Part shown: one piece after another, positions 7,217-15,039 of the stretch
Layout of the letters: each line of letters opens with the position of its first letter
Position numbering within the stretch: position 1 is the first letter of the stretch
Source: Amycolatopsis camponoti
GTDB taxonomy: Bacteria; Actinomycetota; Actinomycetes; Mycobacteriales; Pseudonocardiaceae
Direction of reading: 5' to 3'
Length of the DNA: 64,000 nt
NCBI RefSeq assembly: GCF_902497555.1
Contig: NZ_CABVGP010000003.1
Location: 682,001-746,000, forward strand
Program-made: the position numbers and the translations under genes
The notes under the pieces: model-generated
What the model saw: the letters and a program-made list of their open reading frames with translations, nothing else
Told to the model about the DNA's origin: nothing
Database searches by the model: none

Positions 7217-9352
7217 ATGACCACGGCACACGTCACCTGCCCGCTGTGCGAGGCCACCTGCGGCCTCGAGGTCACGCTCGACGAGAACCAGCAGGTCACC
7301 CGGGTCACCGGCGACGACAACGACGTTTTCTCGAAGGGCTACATCTGCCCGAAGGGCGCGTCGCTCGGGGCGCTGCACCACGACCCCGACCGGCTGACCG
7401 CGCCCCTGCTCAAGCGCGACGGCGAGTTCGTCGAAGTCAGCTGGCAGGAGGCCTACGACGAGATCGACCGCCGTCTCCCGCCGATCCTCGAGGAGCACGG
7501 CCGGGACGCCGTCGCCGTCTACGCGGGCAACCCCGGCGTGCACAACATCGCGCTCACGCTCTACGGCCGCGTGCTCTACAAAGCGTTGGGCACCAAGAAC
7601 TTCTACAGCGCGACGTCCGTCGACCAGATGCCGAAGCACTACTCGTCCGGCACGATGTTCGGCGACCCGCTCGCCATCCCCGTGCCCGACCTCGACCGCA
7701 CGCGGCACCTGCTGATCCTCGGCGCCAACCCGCTCGTCTCCAACGGCAGCTTGATGACCGCGCCGGACATCCGCGGGCGGCTGCGCGGGATCCGCGAGCG
7801 CGGCGGCAAGATCGTCGTCGTCGACCCGCGCCGCACGCGCACCGCGCAGTTCGCCGACGAGCACCACGCCATCCGGCCCGGCACCGACGCGCTGCTGCTG
7901 TTCGCGCTGGTCAACGTCCTGTTCGCGGAAAATCGCGTCGCGCCCGGCCGGCTCGCGGAGCACCTCAACGGCCTCGACGACGTCCGCGAGCTGGCCCGGC
8001 CGTTCACCCCGGAAGCCGTCGCCTCGCGCACCGGCATCGACGCCGCCGACATCCGCCGGATGGCGCTCGAACTGGCCACCGAGAACGCCGTCGTCTACGG
8101 CCGGATCGGCACCACGACCCAGACGTTCGGCACGGTCGCGAGCTGGCTGGTGGACGTCCTCAACGTGCTCACCGGCAACCTCGACGAGCCCGGCGGCGCG
8201 ATGTTCCCGCTGGCCGCGTGCCAGCCGACCGGGAACCGGCGGCCGTTCGCCGTCGGGCGCTGGCACAGCCGCGTGCGCGGCTACCCCGAGGTCGTCGGCG
8301 AACTGCCGGTCGCGACACTGGCCGACGAGATCGAAACCCCGGGCGACGGCCAGGTCCGCGCGCTGATCACCGTCAGCGGCAACCCCTGCCTGAGCACGCC
8401 CAACGCGGGCCGCCTCGCCGAAGCCCTGAAGAAGCTCGACTTCATGATCTCCGTCGACGTCTACCTGAACGAGACGTCACGCCAGGCCGACGTCATCCTG
8501 CCCGGCCCGTCGCCGCTCGAACGCCCGCACTTCGACCTGGCCTTCTACCAGCTGTCGGTGCGCAACGTCGCCAACTGGACGCCGGCGACGCTGCCGTCGA
8601 AGCTCCCGCAGGAGTGGGAGACGATGCTGCGGCTCACCGGCATCGTCACCGGTCAGGGCCCCGAAGCGGACGTCGCGGCGCTCGACGACTTCGTCGCCGC
8701 CGAAACCGCGCGCCGGAACAAGCTCGACGTCACCGGTGGGCGCACCGGGCCCGCGCGGCTGGTCGACCTGCTGTTGCGCGCCGGGCCGTACGACGTCACG
8801 CTCGCCGACCTCGAAGCCGCGCCGCACGGGGTGGACTTCGGGCCGCTGAAGCCGCGGATCCCCGAGGTGCTGTGCACGGCGTCCGGCCGGATCGAGCTGG
8901 CCCCGCCGGAGGTCGTCGCCGACGTCCCGCGGCTGCGTGACGAGCTGGCGAAGCCGGCCGACGAGGGCCTCCTGCTGATCGGACGGCGGCACCTCAGCTC
9001 GAACAACTCGTGGATGCACAACCTGAAACCGCTGATCCGCGGCGGCAACCGCTGCACGGTCCTGGTCCACCCGGCCGACGCGACGCGCCTGGGCCTCACC
9101 GACGGCGCGCTGGCGTCGGTGACCTCGCGCGCGGGCAAGCTCGAAGTCCCGGTCGAGGTGACGGACGAGGTCCGGCAGGGCGTCGTCAGCATCCCGCACG
9201 GCTGGGGCCACGACGTCGACGGCTCGCGGACGCGGGTGGCCCGCGCGAACCCCGGCGTCAACTCGAACCTGGTCGCGGACGAGACGCTGCTGGACGTTCC
9301 GTCCGGAACGTCGGTGTTGAACGGCATCCCGGTCGAGGTCGCACCCGTCTGA
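7217..9352 (+). CDS. Molybdopterin-dependent oxidoreductase (DMSO-reductase superfamily)
   Basis: 711-residue catalytic subunit. The N-terminal 4Fe-4S motif is C8-x2-C11-x3-C15-x28-C44 (CPLCEATC ... CPKG). Next come the bis-MGD binding blocks (LLILGANPLVSNG, IVVVDPRRTRTAQFAD, TGNLDEPGGAMF) and a C-terminal molydopterin dinucleotide-binding domain (SNNSWMHNL ... GWGHD). It resembles actinobacterial formate dehydrogenase/nitrate reductase-like single-subunit enzymes. The Mo-ligand region reads ATSVDQMPKHY, with no obvious Cys or Sec. No Tat signal or partner subunit genes are adjacent, so it is probably cytoplasmic with an unknown electron partner. ATG 7217 follows a GAGG site; the longer upstream reading crosses the operator. 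Confidence 0.88.
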   Translation: MTTAHVTCPLCEATCGLEVTLDENQQVTRVTGDDNDVFSKGYICPKGASLGALHHDPDRLTAPLLKRDGEFVEVSWQEAYDEIDRRLPPILEEHGRDAVAVYAGNPGVHNIALTLYGRVLYKALGTKNFYSATSVDQMPKHYSSGTMFGDPLAIPVPDLDRTRHLLILGANPLVSNGSLMTAPDIRGRLRGIRERGGKIVVVDPRRTRTAQFADEHHAIRPGTDALLLFALVNVLFAENRVAPGRLAEHLNGLDDVRELARPFTPEAVASRTGIDAADIRRMALELATENAVVYGRIGTTTQTFGTVASWLVDVLNVLTGNLDEPGGAMFPLAACQPTGNRRPFAVGRWHSRVRGYPEVVGELPVATLADEIETPGDGQVRALITVSGNPCLSTPNAGRLAEALKKLDFMISVDVYLNETSRQADVILPGPSPLERPHFDLAFYQLSVRNVANWTPATLPSKLPQEWETMLRLTGIVTGQGPEADVAALDDFVAAETARRNKLDVTGGRTGPARLVDLLLRAGPYDVTLADLEAAPHGVDFGPLKPRIPEVLCTASGRIELAPPEVVADVPRLRDELAKPADEGLLLIGRRHLSSNNSWMHNLKPLIRGGNRCTVLVHPADATRLGLTDGALASVTSRAGKLEVPVEVTDEVRQGVVSIPHGWGHDVDGSRTRVARANPGVNSNLVADETLLDVPSGTSVLNGIPVEVAPV

Positions 9353-9394
9353 CGCTTGACACCGGCGACGGTCCGAGAGGATTCTCGGCCAGGC

Positions 9395-9410
9395 ATGTTG
9401 ACGTCAACAT
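9395..9410. promoter_or_regulatory. 16-bp palindromic operator upstream of GH5 gene
   Basis: ATGTTGAC/GTCAACAT is a perfect palindrome with a central CG, a layout typical of LacI-family operators. It ends 24 bp before the GH5 start and would overlap its promoter. A sugar-responsive repressor is likely, but none is adjacent. Confidence 0.65.
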
Positions 9411-9434
9411 CGATCATCGGACATCGGAGTTCGC

Positions 9435-10412
9435 ATGACCTGCCTTCGTCGCTGCCTGCGTGTCCTCCTGCTCGCCGTGCTCGCCGCGCCCCTGCTCACG
9501 GTCCCGCCGGCGTCCGCCGCGACGAACGCCTTCCGCGGCGTGAACTGGGCCGACGCCCGCGACAACTACGTGGACGGCTGGGTCATCCCGACCGGTCTCA
9601 CCGCGGGTGACAGCTACGACGTCGTCCGCACCAAGGCGGACGGCATCATCACCGGCTTCCAGCAGCAGCTCGGCGCGAACACCGTGCGGCTGCCGATCAA
9701 CCCGCCGAGCGTGAATTCGGACTGGTGGGCGCGGTACAAGGGCGCCGCCGACTCCGCGTTGGCCCACGGCATGAAGGTCATCTTCGGGTACTGGGAAGCG
9801 AACAAGGACGGGTTCGTCGACGACGTGACCGCATGGAACACCATGTGGGACAAGGTCACCGGCGACTACGGCGGCAACGGGAACGTCTACTTCGAGCCGA
9901 TGAACGAGCCGTTCGGCTACAGCCTGAACTCCTGGGTGTCGCTCTGCTCGACCTGGCTGTCCCGGCACTCGACCATCCCGCGCGGCCGGGTGCTGATCAG
10001 CGGCACCGGCTACAACGACAACGTCACCGGCGTCGGCGCGGCGAGCACGTTGAGCGGAACGCTGCTGTCCCTGCACTTCTACGGCTTCTGGGCCTCGGAC
10101 ACGACCCGCTCGGCGTGGACCACGAACCTCAGCAACCGGCTCGGGTCGTACTCCTCGCGCACGGTCATCGACGAGGCCGGCGCCCCGATGACGACCGGAC
10201 TGGACTACTCCGCGGGCCACCAGGACGGCAACACCTTCACCGCGTACTTCGCCGCCACCACCGACCTGGCGAGGTCACGGCAGATGGGCGTCGTCTACTG
10301 GCCCGGCCTGCGCTCGGGGGACACCTACTCGATCACGCGGCAGAGCGGCAGCGGGCTGGCCACGAACAACGCGTCCGGCGTGGTGCAGCTGCGCTGGGGA
10401 TGGGGGCTCTGA
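9435..10412 (+). CDS. Secreted glycoside hydrolase family 5 (cellulase-like)
   Basis: 325-residue exported enzyme. The signal peptide (residues 1 to about 28, ending ASA-AT) is followed by a TIM-barrel catalytic domain. The acid/base Glu is in FEPMNEPFG (E158) and the probable nucleophile in VIDEAGAP (E247). LGANTVRLPINPP near the N-terminus is also GH5-like. It would hydrolyse a beta-linked polysaccharide outside the cell; cellulose, mannan and beta-glucan cannot be separated here. There is no carbohydrate-binding module. ATG 9435 has a GGAG site. Likely repression through the palindrome at 9395-9410 suggests sugar-responsive control. Confidence 0.88.
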   Translation: MTCLRRCLRVLLLAVLAAPLLTVPPASAATNAFRGVNWADARDNYVDGWVIPTGLTAGDSYDVVRTKADGIITGFQQQLGANTVRLPINPPSVNSDWWARYKGAADSALAHGMKVIFGYWEANKDGFVDDVTAWNTMWDKVTGDYGGNGNVYFEPMNEPFGYSLNSWVSLCSTWLSRHSTIPRGRVLISGTGYNDNVTGVGAASTLSGTLLSLHFYGFWASDTTRSAWTTNLSNRLGSYSSRTVIDEAGAPMTTGLDYSAGHQDGNTFTAYFAATTDLARSRQMGVVYWPGLRSGDTYSITRQSGSGLATNNASGVVQLRWGWGL

Positions 10413-11069
10413 CTACCAGGCCGTCGACAGGTCGGCGTGCTGCCGGACCCAGGCGTGCATGACGATCCCGGCCGCGACGCCCGCGTTGATCGAGCGCGTC
10501 GTCCCGAACTGGGCGATCGACACCACCAGGGATGCCGCTTCCTGCGTGCCCTCGGACAACCCCGGCCCCTCCTGGCCGAACACCAGCACGCACTCGCGCG
10601 GCAGCGACGCCGTCTCCACCGGCTCGGACCCCGGGGTGTTGTCGACCGCCACCACCGCCAAGCCGTGCTCGGCCGCGAACGAGACCAGCCCGGAGACGTC
10701 GTCGTGGTGGCGGAGGTGCTGGTAGCGGTCGGTCACCATCGCGCCGCGACGGTTCCAGCGGCGGCGGCCGACGATGTGGACCTCCGCCGCCGCGAAGGCG
10801 TTCGCCGTGCGGACCACGGTGCCGATGTTGTGGTCGTGCTGGAAGTTCTCGATCGCGACGTGGAAGGGGTGCCGCCGGCGGTCCACATCGGACACGATCG
10901 CCTCACGGCGCCAGTAGCGGTAGGCGTCGACGACGTTCCGGCGGTCGCCGTCGCGCAGCAGGTCGGGGTCGTACCGCTCGTCCGTGGGCCAGTCACCCGG
11001 CCACGGGCCGACGCCGACCTCTTCGCGGCTCACCCACTCGGTGGGTCCGGCGTCGGGGGAGGTGCTCAC
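10413..11069 (-). CDS. TrmH/SpoU-family RNA 2'-O-methyltransferase
   Basis: 218-residue SPOUT methyltransferase. Motifs are NFQHDHNIGTVVRTANAF (motif 1), VLVFGQEGPGLS (motif 2) and SINAGVAAGIVMHAWVRQH (motif 3), which together form the S-adenosylmethionine-binding trefoil knot. It would methylate a ribose in tRNA or rRNA. Which nucleoside is unknown, and methyltransferases of this family include both housekeeping and resistance enzymes. The GTG start at 11069 replaces a longer reading that runs into the next gene. Its stop codon abuts the convergent GH5 stop with no intergenic base. Confidence 0.88.
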   Translation of the reverse strand: MSTSPDAGPTEWVSREEVGVGPWPGDWPTDERYDPDLLRDGDRRNVVDAYRYWRREAIVSDVDRRRHPFHVAIENFQHDHNIGTVVRTANAFAAAEVHIVGRRRWNRRGAMVTDRYQHLRHHDDVSGLVSFAAEHGLAVVAVDNTPGSEPVETASLPRECVLVFGQEGPGLSEGTQEAASLVVSIAQFGTTRSINAGVAAGIVMHAWVRQHADLSTAW

Positions 11070-11083
11070 CCCCCGATTGTCGC

Positions 11084-11473
11084 CTAGCCCAGGCGCACCT
11101 GGTGCGTCCGGGCGTCCTCTGCGTGGTGACGCCAGCGGTGGTAGACGCCGACGTAGGAGTAGATGACCACCGAGATCGCGACGACACCGATGGCCGGCAG
11201 CCACGACTGGGGGAACACCGTGCCGTAGAGGTAGTAGGCGTTGAACCCGCCGGGCAGGTCACCGAGACCCTGCTGGTGGCGGAAGAAGTTCTCCAGCGCG
11301 GTGAACGGGCACGGCACCGGGGCGACGTTGACCAGGATTCCCCAGGCGACGGCGAGCATGTGCACGAAGATCAGCTTCGGCCAGCGCCAGGCGACAAATC
11401 CGCCGAAACCGATCAGAAGCAAGGCCAAAAGGTGTACCGCGACAGTCACATCCGCCAGGAACTTCGCCACCAC
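11084..11473 (-). CDS. DUF2784 family membrane protein
   Basis: 129-residue protein with about three to four transmembrane segments. It carries the DUF2784 pattern: a first helix with VHLLALLLIGFGG, WRWPKLIFVH, then WGILVNVAPVPCPFTALENFFR and a last helix near residue 100. The function of the family is not established. The GTG start has AAGGGGG upstream. It lies 14 bp upstream of the TrmH gene on the same strand and could be co-transcribed with it. Confidence 0.75.
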   Translation of the reverse strand: MVAKFLADVTVAVHLLALLLIGFGGFVAWRWPKLIFVHMLAVAWGILVNVAPVPCPFTALENFFRHQQGLGDLPGGFNAYYLYGTVFPQSWLPAIGVVAISVVIYSYVGVYHRWRHHAEDARTHQVRLG

Positions 11474-11580
11474 ACGCCCCCTTCACCGTCCCCCTACCAG
11501 CGACTTTACTCCGCTGATCGAGTTCGGCCGCCCCTGAGAATGCCCCGGCGTGTGATGTTTAACCCACCGGAGCAACCCGT

Positions 11581-11745
11581 TCACCTGGGCGGTGACGGAG
11601 GCGTTACACCCGGTGGGAATTCCGGTGGGCGTTTCGCCGGGTATTTCGTGGGCTCCTCGCGCGGGTACTGCTCGGGCGGTTTCTTCCACGGCGGCGCGTG
11701 CCCCGGCCGCTCCGGTGGCTCGTCGGGCTTCGACGGCTCGTCCAT
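11581..11745 (-). CDS. Small proline-rich hypothetical protein
   Basis: Possible 54-residue protein beginning MDEPSKPDEPPERPG. It is strongly enriched in Pro, Glu and Lys, with repeated PPE/PPW-type motifs and no hydrophobic segment. GGGAG sits almost directly before the ATG, which is closer than usual. It lies just downstream of the Asp23 operon on the same strand. Composition alone could give such a frame in high-GC DNA, so this call is weak. The rest of 11474-11770 shows no other gene. Confidence 0.35.
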   Translation of the reverse strand: MDEPSKPDEPPERPGHAPPWKKPPEQYPREEPTKYPAKRPPEFPPGVTPPSPPR

Positions 11746-11770
11746 GCTCCCGACGGTACGCCGGGCGGGG

Positions 11771-12196
11771 TCAGCGCACCCGGTCACTCGGCGCGGGCTC
11801 GTCGTCGCCGGGCAGGTGGACGTCGCTGACGTTGATGTTGACCTCGACGACCTGCAGCCCGGTCATCTGCTCGATCGAGGTGACGACGTTGCGGCGCACC
11901 GACCGCGCGAGGTCGGCGATGGCGACGCCGTACTCGACGAGGATCTGCAGGTCGACGGCCGCCTGCTTCTCCCCGACCTCGACCGAGACGCCCTGGCCGG
12001 CGCTGGCCGACGCGCCCGGGATGCGGTCGCGCAGCGAGCCGAACGCCCGCGCCGCGCCACCTCCGAGGTCGTGCACGCCGCTGACCTCGCGCGCGGCGAG
12101 GCCGGCGATCTTCCGCACGACGGTGTCGGCGATCGTGGTCGTGCCCTGCTTCGTGACGAGAACGTCGGTCACGGTGTCTTCGGCGGTCACGGTCAT
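11771..12196 (-). CDS. Asp23/Gls24 family envelope stress protein
   Basis: 141-residue Asp23-domain protein: GTTTIADTVVRKIAGLAARE at the N-terminus, GVHDLGGG, and a C-terminal TGLQVVEVNINVSDVHLP typical of this family. In firmicutes Asp23 coats the membrane and responds to cell-envelope or alkaline stress; actinobacterial paralogues are poorly studied. The ATG at 12196 follows GGGAGGAACTCC. It is the last recognisable member of the leftward sigma/Asp23 gene set, 68 bp after the preceding gene. Confidence 0.88.
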   Translation of the reverse strand: MTVTAEDTVTDVLVTKQGTTTIADTVVRKIAGLAAREVSGVHDLGGGAARAFGSLRDRIPGASASAGQGVSVEVGEKQAAVDLQILVEYGVAIADLARSVRRNVVTSIEQMTGLQVVEVNINVSDVHLPGDDEPAPSDRVR

Positions 12197-12264
12197 GGAG
12201 TTCCTCCCTGAATGTCCTGAGCCCCAGGCTCTTCGTCGCCAAGGACCCGCGGGACGGGAAGGGA

Positions 12265-12576
12265 TCACTGTGACGTGGGTCTCGCGAACGCCGCGCCGTC
12301 GAGGTCGGTGACCACCAGCCGCAGCCGCGCGTCCGCCCACTCCGTGCCCGCCAGGATCGGCCGCACCGCCGCCGCGGCCTGGTCGAGCAGCGGCGGAATC
12401 GGCAGCCGCGTCGCGATCAGGCGGATCTGGACGACCTCCGCCGACAGGTCGACCGCCAGGCCGGCCCAGTCGACCGGCAGCCACGTCGTCTCGGGGGAAA
12501 CCGGGGTCGCCGGCCGGAGGCCGTCCACCGCTGCGAGGGCGCCGACGATCTTCTCGACGGCTTCGGACCCGGTCAC
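12265..12576 (-). CDS. Small hypothetical protein of the Asp23 operon
   Basis: 103-residue protein with no confident family match. It has an alternating hydrophobic pattern (VDLSAEVVQIRLIATRLPIPPLLDQAAAAV, given here in part as VVQIRLIATRLPIPPLLDQ) and ends in LRLVVTDLDGAAFARPTSQ. The GTG start overlaps the TGA of the upstream Asp23 gene (GTGA), implying coupled translation. It may be a divergent partner of the Asp23 proteins; that is inferred from context only. Confidence 0.7.
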   Translation of the reverse strand: MTGSEAVEKIVGALAAVDGLRPATPVSPETTWLPVDWAGLAVDLSAEVVQIRLIATRLPIPPLLDQAAAAVRPILAGTEWADARLRLVVTDLDGAAFARPTSQ

Positions 12577-12929
12577 CGGCCCTCGATGTCCATGATGGAC
12601 ACCGAAACCCGGTCGACGACCAAGCCGGTCTGCTCGGTCACGAACCGCCCGACCGCGCGCTGGACGGCCCGGCCCACCGCCGCGGCCTGGTCGGCCGACG
12701 CCGTGACCAGGTCGATCTCGACGCTCACCCGGCCGTCCGCCGTGCGGACCCGGACGCCGTCGGCCGGCGCCGGGTCGAGGCCCTTCCAGCGCTGGCGGGC
12801 GGCCCGCGTCCACGCCGTCACCAGGCCGCGCAGGCCCGGTTCGAGCCGCACCACGCCCGGCGTCCCGATCGCCGCCCTGGCCGCCACGCTGGCGATCACC
12901 GGATCGGCGATGACGTAGTCCACGCTCAT
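12573..12929 (-). CDS. Asp23/Gls24 family protein
   Basis: 118-residue single-domain Asp23-like protein. The N-terminus is DPVIASVAARAAIGTPGVVRLEPG and the C-terminal half is the VRVRTADGRVSVEIDLVTAS block with the closing TGLVVDRVSVSIMDIEG strand. ATG 12929 overlaps the end of the upstream ZAS-Asp23 gene, and its own stop overlaps the next start, so the three genes form one coupled unit. It probably assembles with the other Asp23 paralogues at the membrane. Confidence 0.85.
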   Translation of the reverse strand: MSVDYVIADPVIASVAARAAIGTPGVVRLEPGLRGLVTAWTRAARQRWKGLDPAPADGVRVRTADGRVSVEIDLVTASADQAAAVGRAVQRAVGRFVTEQTGLVVDRVSVSIMDIEGR

Positions 12930-13510
12930 TCCCCTGGCTCCCCGGCTGTGTCTTCCTCGACAGTGGCTTCCTCGAAGATGTCGTCGACCAGCAGGTCGAG
13001 CTTCGCCAGCGTCAGCCCCACGCGCGCCGCGGCCGCCGTCGTCACCCGCTCCCGCACCAGCGCCAACGCTTCACCGCCGGTGACGTTCCGCAGACTCACC
13101 GCGAGGGTGAGTTCGACTTCCACGACGCCGTTCTCGGCGGTTCGCACCCGGCAGCGTCGCGCCCGGACGCCGTCGACCGTGTCCGCCGCGTACCGCAGCA
13201 CCGCGGCCACGGCCTGCTCGCTGATCTCGACGACCCCCGGTTCCGGGGTCGGCAGCGCCACCATCGAGCCGCGCCGCACCTCGGCCCGCACCGCCGACAT
13301 GATCCGGCCGAACAAGGCGGGCGGCAGGTCGTCGTCGGCCACCAGTTCCGCGGTGGCCTCGCGCAGGGCCAGCAGGCTTTCGCGCGCGGCCCGGCAGTGC
13401 GGGCAGGTCAGCTCGTGCTCGTCGGCCTGCCCGGCGCCGACCGCGTCGAGCCGCTCCCACACCTGCTCGACATCGCGTTCGCAGGGCAGTTCGTAGTCCG
13501 TCATCGCCAT
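12926..13510 (-). CDS. Zinc-finger (ZAS-like) protein fused to an Asp23-type domain, probable anti-sigma factor
   Basis: 194-residue protein. Residues about 25-45 contain HELTCPHCRAARESL, an H-x3-C-x2-C pattern as in zinc-associated anti-sigma proteins. The rest (ISEQAVAAVLRYAADTVDGV onward, with VRTAENGVVEVELTLAVS) resembles Asp23 proteins. There is no transmembrane segment, so it would be a soluble anti-sigma factor whose output may be tied to the Asp23 module. It starts inside the 3' end of the ECF sigma gene. ATG 13510 sits 10 nt after GGAGG; ATG 13504 (ATGA overlap with the sigma stop) is the alternative. The regulatory role is inferred from gene order. Confidence 0.8.
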   Translation of the reverse strand: MAMTDYELPCERDVEQVWERLDAVGAGQADEHELTCPHCRAARESLLALREATAELVADDDLPPALFGRIMSAVRAEVRRGSMVALPTPEPGVVEISEQAVAAVLRYAADTVDGVRARRCRVRTAENGVVEVELTLAVSLRNVTGGEALALVRERVTTAAAARVGLTLAKLDLLVDDIFEEATVEEDTAGEPGE

Positions 13511-14064
13511 GGCTTCATCACCTCCGCCAGCTGGGCCCGGGCCCGCGCGATCCGGCCGCGGACCGCGGTCGCGTTCGCGCCGACGACTTCGCCGATTTCG
13601 TCGTAGGACCGGCCGTGCACTTCGCGCAGCAGCCAGCACGCTCTCTGTTCCGGCGTCAGCTGCGCCAGCGCCGCGTTCAACGCCGCGAGCTGGCCGCTGA
13701 CCTGGGCGGCCCGCTCCGGCTGGAGGTCCACCCGCGGCGACTCGGCGGTGTCCAGGTCGACGTCCGCCTGGGGCTTGCGCGCCCGGATCGCGTTGAGGCA
13801 GCGGTTCGTCGTGGCCCGGTAGAGCCATCCGACGAACGCCGCGTCCTCGCCGAGCTGGTCGAGCTTGCGCCAGGCGTTGAGGAACACCTCCTGCACGACG
13901 TCTTCCGCGTCGCCGCGGTGGGCGAGCATCTTGACGGCGAGCCGGAACATCGGCCCCTGGTAGCGCAGCACGAGCTGCTCGTACGCCTGGACATCGCCGT
14001 CCTTCGCGCGCCCGACAAGGGTCACGTCGTCGAGCGGCGTCGCCGGCTCCGCGCTGGTCGTCAC
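13501..14064 (-). CDS. ECF RNA polymerase sigma factor
   Basis: 187-residue group 4 sigma factor. Region 2 is AYEQLVLRYQGPMFRLAVKM ... DAEDVVQEVFLNAWRKL, and region 4 is LTPEQRACWLLREVHGRSYDEIGEVVG ... VRGRIARARAQLAEV. GTG 14064 is chosen because GAGAGGAGG lies 4-8 nt upstream; the longer reading starts within that site. It is the first gene of a coupled leftward operon with its probable anti-sigma factor and Asp23 proteins, so it probably controls an envelope or osmotic stress response. The CsbD gene diverges from it. Confidence 0.92.
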   Translation of the reverse strand: MTTSAEPATPLDDVTLVGRAKDGDVQAYEQLVLRYQGPMFRLAVKMLAHRGDAEDVVQEVFLNAWRKLDQLGEDAAFVGWLYRATTNRCLNAIRARKPQADVDLDTAESPRVDLQPERAAQVSGQLAALNAALAQLTPEQRACWLLREVHGRSYDEIGEVVGANATAVRGRIARARAQLAEVMKPWR

Positions 14065-14120
14065 GGCACCTCCTCTCCCAGAAGACACCGGCGGGCGGAA
14101 AACGTCACGCGTCGATTGTC

Positions 14121-14136
14121 GGTGACCCGAGTCACC
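14121..14136. promoter_or_regulatory. Dyad GGTGAC-N4-GTCACC between sigma and CsbD genes
   Basis: Perfect 6-bp inverted arms with a 4-nt centre, in the 160-bp divergent promoter region between the ECF sigma gene (start 14064) and the CsbD gene (start 14225). It could be an operator for either gene; no regulator can be named. Confidence 0.35.
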
Positions 14137-14224
14137 CGGGCGAGTCCGTGACGATCACGCGCCTCGGTGGTCTTCACGGCACCAAGGCATCCCACCGGGG
14201 TGCCGCCGAACCGGGAGGTGCCCC

Positions 14225-14410
14225 ATGTCGCTGGGCGACAAGATCAGCAACAAGGCCGAGGAGCTGGGCGGCAAGGCCAAGGAGGCGGCCGGGTCCGCCA
14301 CCGGCGACGAGCAGCTGCAGGCCGAGGGTCAGGCCGACCAGGCGAAGGCCGGGCTGAAGGGTGCGGTCGAGAACGTGAAGGACGCCGCGAAGGACCTCTT
14401 CAAGAAGTGA
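14225..14410 (+). CDS. CsbD family stress protein
   Basis: 61-residue, highly charged, Ala/Lys/Glu-rich protein starting MSLGDKISNKAEELGGKAKE, the standard CsbD opening. It has the DEQLQAEGQADQAKAGLK core and ends AAKDLFKK. CsbD proteins are abundant general-stress proteins with no known biochemical activity. ATG 14225 follows GGGAGGTGCCCC. It is divergent from the ECF sigma/Asp23 operon, so it could be a target of that sigma factor. A strong palindromic terminator follows. Confidence 0.9.
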   Translation: MSLGDKISNKAEELGGKAKEAAGSATGDEQLQAEGQADQAKAGLKGAVENVKDAAKDLFKK

Positions 14411-14418
14411 GCCCGGAG

Positions 14419-14444
14419 CCGGGGACCGCCGCGGCGGTCCCCGG
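14419..14444. terminator. Bidirectional hairpin terminator, CsbD / pyrE
   Basis: Perfect 26-bp palindrome (arms CCGGGGACCGCCG and its complement). It fills the 38-bp gap between the convergent CsbD and pyrE stop codons. There is no T-tract, which is common for high-GC actinobacterial terminators. Confidence 0.8.
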
Positions 14445-14448
14445 CCGG

Positions 14449-15012
14449 TCAGTCCAGGCCGAGGTCGTCCTTGCCGAGGACGTACCGGTACTCGAGGCCT
14501 TCCTTTTCGATGGCCTCGCGCGCGCCGGTGTCACGGTCGACGACCGTCACGACGCCGATCACGTTCGCGCCCGCTTCCCGCAGGGCCGCGACCGCCTCGA
14601 GCACGCTGCCGCCGGTCGTGGAGGTGTCCTCCACCGCCAGCACGCGCTGCCCCCGGACCTCCATGCCCTCGATGCGGCGCTGCATGCCGTGTTCCTTGAC
14701 GGACTTCCGGACGACGAACGCGTCGAGCACGACCCCGTCGGTCGCCGCGGAGTGCAGCATCGCCAGCGCGACCGGGTCGGCACCGAGCGTCAGCCCGCCC
14801 GCGGCGACGTAGTCCCAGTCCGCGGTGAGCTGGCGCAGCAGCTTGCCGATCAGCGGCGCGGCCGCGTGGTGCAGCGTCGCGCGCCGGAGGTCGATGTAGT
14901 AGTCGGCTTCCTTGCCGGACGCCAGGGTCACTTTTCCGTGCACCACGGAAAGATCGGTGACCAGCCTGGCCAGTTCGAGTTTCGCCGCTTGATCCAACCC
15001 GGGGTTCGCCAC
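14449..15012 (-). CDS. pyrE: Orotate phosphoribosyltransferase
   Basis: Converts orotate and PRPP to OMP in de novo pyrimidine synthesis. At 187 residues it is normal for the family. The PRPP-binding motif is VLAVEDTSTTGGSVLEAV (about residues 124-141). The hood/substrate residues lie in LASGKEADYYIDLRRATLHH and AGGLTLGADPVALAML. The GTG start 15012 directly precedes ANPGLDQ. It stands alone, away from the main pyr cluster, and converges on the CsbD gene through a shared terminator. Confidence 0.95.
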   Translation of the reverse strand: MANPGLDQAAKLELARLVTDLSVVHGKVTLASGKEADYYIDLRRATLHHAAAPLIGKLLRQLTADWDYVAAGGLTLGADPVALAMLHSAATDGVVLDAFVVRKSVKEHGMQRRIEGMEVRGQRVLAVEDTSTTGGSVLEAVAALREAGANVIGVVTVVDRDTGAREAIEKEGLEYRYVLGKDDLGLD

Positions 15013-15039
15013 GGCCGAGAGTCTTACACACGACCGTTC

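Noticed and set aside
7217..9352. Selenocysteine-containing formate dehydrogenase
   Set aside because: No in-frame TGA is found in the catalytic region and no SECIS-like context was seen; the Mo-ligand region reads ATSVDQMPKHY.
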